Source of the DNA: Silvibacterium bohemicum
GTDB taxonomy: Bacteria > Acidobacteriota > Terriglobia > Terriglobales > Acidobacteriaceae
Direction of reading: 5' to 3'
Assembly: GCF_001006305.1 (NCBI RefSeq)
Contig: NZ_LBHJ01000019.1
Span: 248,001-312,000, forward strand
Length of the DNA: 64,000 nt
Under the pieces are notes generated by a model. That model ran no database searches. It was given only the letters and a program-made list of their open reading frames with translations, and was not told the DNA's origin. The translations under genes and the position numbers were made by a program. Below, one piece after another: positions 62,503 to 64,000 of this stretch. Numbering within the stretch: the first letter of the stretch is position 1; each line of letters starts with the position of its first letter.

Positions 62503-63354
62503 TCAGACGGTATAGAACTGCGCGATGTTGCGGAATTTATCGTAGCGGCGTTTCAGCAGTTCATCCACGGACAGGCTCTGAAGCTCCTTGAAATGCCAGC
62601 GCAGTTTTTCTGCGAGCAGATTTGCCGCAGCAGCCGGGTCTTCGTGGGCTCCGTCGCCTGGCTCGAGTACGATATCGTCCACGCATCCGAATCCTTCCAC
62701 ATCCGCAGCCGTGGCCTTCAAGGCTTCCGCCGCCAAGGCACGCTTTGAGGCATCGCGCCAACTGATCGACGCGCAGGCTTCCGGTGAAATCACCGAATAG
62801 ATCGCCTTCTCGAGGATGAGCACGCGGTCGGCAACGGCCAACCCTAACGCTCCGCCAGAACCACCCTCTCCGGTGATGGTGGCAATCGTCGGTACGCGCA
62901 GGCGTGACATCTCGCGCAAATTGCGGGCGATCGCTTCGGCCTGTCCGCGCTCTTCTGCGCTGACTCCAAGCCATGCGCCCATCAAGTCGATGAAGGTGAA
63001 GATGGGACGGTTGAACTTCTCGGCGATCTTCATTGCGCGCAGAGCCTTACGATAGCCTTCGGGGTTAGGCATTCCGAAGTTGCGCAAGGCTTTCTCTTTG
63101 GTCGAGCGCCCTTTGAGGTTGGCGATGACCATGACTTCTTCGCCATCGAAGCGGGCGAAGGCACAATACATCGCCGGATCGTCGTTGAAATAGCGGTCGC
63201 CGTGGATCTCGCTCAGATCCGTGAAAATTGCATCGATAAAATTCATCGGATCGGGGCGCTGCGGATGCCGCGCCAACTCCGTCTTGATCCATGCGGAAGA
63301 AACAGGTTTTGCCTCGGAAATCTGCGGCGTGGCGCCTGATGCTTGATCAGTCAT
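62503..63354 (-). CDS. accA: acetyl-CoA carboxylase carboxyltransferase, alpha subunit
   Basis: The 283-residue protein carries the crotonase-like carboxyltransferase domain, with ELARHPQRP (about 26-34), IHGDRYFNDDPA (about 49-60), TIATITGEGGSGGALG and VISPEACASI. With AccD it transfers carboxyl from biotin to acetyl-CoA for fatty acid synthesis. It is shorter than E. coli AccA, mainly because the N-terminal helical region before ELARHP is nearly absent. It lies 118 nt after dnaE on the same strand, a neighbour pair seen in many bacteria. Confidence 0.93.
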   Translation of the reverse strand: MTDQASGATPQISEAKPVSSAWIKTELARHPQRPDPMNFIDAIFTDLSEIHGDRYFNDDPAMYCAFARFDGEEVMVIANLKGRSTKEKALRNFGMPNPEGYRKALRAMKIAEKFNRPIFTFIDLMGAWLGVSAEERGQAEAIARNLREMSRLRVPTIATITGEGGSGGALGLAVADRVLILEKAIYSVISPEACASISWRDASKRALAAEALKATAADVEGFGCVDDIVLEPGDGAHEDPAAAANLLAEKLRWHFKELQSLSVDELLKRRYDKFRNIAQFYTV

Positions 63355-63472
63355 AGTTCAAACAATTTCGGGAGCCAGCCCAGTGTACATGGCGAAGCTC
63401 CGTCGCTCTTTCGATTGTATGGGTGGTAGCTGGGTTAGACAAACCAGCCCGGATTTGCGACGGCCATCGCGG

Positions 63473-64000
63473 TTAGTCCAGCGCCTGCACCACCCCGCGG
63501 CCGAGCAACGATTCGGTGCGCTCGATGAACCCCTTGTCGGCGGCCACCGTCAATTCTGCCGGCTCCATGATGACGCAGTATTCGCCGCGCTGCTCCAGAT
63601 TCAGCATGAGTTTTCCGGGACCGGGCGCGCCGACCAGGATATCCCGGAGCTCGACCAGCATCGCTTCGCTGGCACGTTCCAGAGGAACCTTGATACGGAC
63701 GTTGAGCGGCAGTTTTACCTTCACGTCCTCGAGCGTTTGAATCGATTGAACGGCAATCTTGGGGGCGGCATCTTCTTCCGCGCGAATGTTGCCTCGGATC
63801 AGCACCGGGACTTCGATCTTGAGGTTCTGCGCGAGGCGCTCGTAATCCTTTGGGAAGCAGATCAGATCGATCTTGCCCACCGTATCTTCGAGCGACGCCT
63901 GCGCATAAAGCTCTCCCGACCGCTTCGATTTGGCTACCTTCAGGCCGACGATTACTCCGGCGACAGCAACATCCGGCTCGGGAGCCTGCCCGCGGCGCGG
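63473..64000 (-). CDS. dnaE: DNA polymerase III alpha subunit, C-terminal part (runs off the window)
   Basis: The minus frame is open from the window edge at 64000 to a stop at 63473, giving 175 residues. It covers the OB-fold region: VAVAGVIVGLKVAKSKRSGE, then LEDTVGKIDLICFPKDYERL (quoted only in part: FPKDYERL), followed by the C-terminal part of DnaE. The catalytic polymerase domain is outside the window. The reading frame has no visible start here, so the gene is incomplete at its 5' end. Confidence 0.88.
   Translation of the reverse strand, partial: PRRGQAPEPDVAVAGVIVGLKVAKSKRSGELYAQASLEDTVGKIDLICFPKDYERLAQNLKIEVPVLIRGNIRAEEDAAPKIAVQSIQTLEDVKVKLPLNVRIKVPLERASEAMLVELRDILVGAPGPGKLMLNLEQRGEYCVIMEPAELTVAADKGFIERTESLLGRGVVQALD

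Noticed and set aside
1-64000. CRISPR array, prophage, insertion sequence, tRNA or rRNA
   Set aside because: No regularly spaced repeats, transposase, integrase or structural phage genes were seen, and I recognised no tRNA or rRNA sequence.

Overview
The window most likely comes from an acidobacterium (Acidobacteriota, Terriglobia-like). The grounds are an orphan MacB/FtsX-type permease of the acidobacterial duplicated kind (58971-61409), a bacillithiol-type BshA, many secreted oxidoreductases and sugar-acid enzymes, and overall gene style. This is inference from protein families, because no rRNA or tRNA gene lies in the window. I see no phage, insertion sequence or CRISPR array.

Region 1 (1-16600) is carbohydrate catabolism. 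A minus-strand operon runs kdgK, eda, manD and the start of a GH115 alpha-glucuronidase. Together these could release glucuronate from xylan and take mannonate through KDG and KDPG to pyruvate and glyceraldehyde 3-phosphate. Around it lie a secreted cupin, three Gfo/Idh/MocA oxidoreductases (one with a Tat signal), a ROK repressor, a TolB-like beta-propeller protein, a secreted double-VOC protein, a ThuA-like protein, a GDSL esterase and a TIM-barrel isomerase. The region ends at a strong bidirectional terminator (16051-16097).

Region 2 (16145-40934) is one long minus-strand exopolysaccharide (EPS) locus. In transcription order it has a NusG/UpxY-like antiterminator, a Wza/GumB export protein, a Wzz/GumC chain-length protein, an ExeA-like ATPase fused to LysM, a degenerate CpsD-like ATPase, a polyprenyl-phosphate sugar transferase, glycosyltransferases (GT4, GT2, WecG/TagA), a left-handed-helix acetyltransferase, a GDP-mannose 3,5-epimerase-like enzyme, a flippase, a polymerase/ligase and several acyltransferases. 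Its distal end is MBOAT, SGNH, acyltransferase 3, FkbH-like, acyl carrier protein and a VOC protein.

Region 3 (41483-52487) begins with a PilZ protein and a LuxR-type regulator with an atypical receiver. It then carries a second, plus-strand module: FkbH-like, acyl carrier protein, a 58-residue membrane microprotein, SGNH and MBOAT. Two secreted proteins follow, one with Ig-like repeats and one a right-handed beta-helix.

The most interesting inference is that both FkbH/ACP/MBOAT/SGNH sets are analogues of the Dlt D-alanylation machine, with FkbH and ACP replacing DltA and DltC. The activated group would then be a glyceryl or related hydroxyacyl thioester, destined for the EPS. The first MBOAT ends in FIYAAY and the second set's microprotein ends in SVYQGF. 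Both match the C-terminal tyrosine acyl-shuttle layout known from DltX and from MBOATs with a fused shuttle.

Region 4 (52763-64000) looks like ordinary chromosome: an M14 peptidase, BshA, a LytS-type histidine kinase, RibA (probably leaderless), the orphan permease, a CPBP protease, AccA and the 3' part of dnaE.
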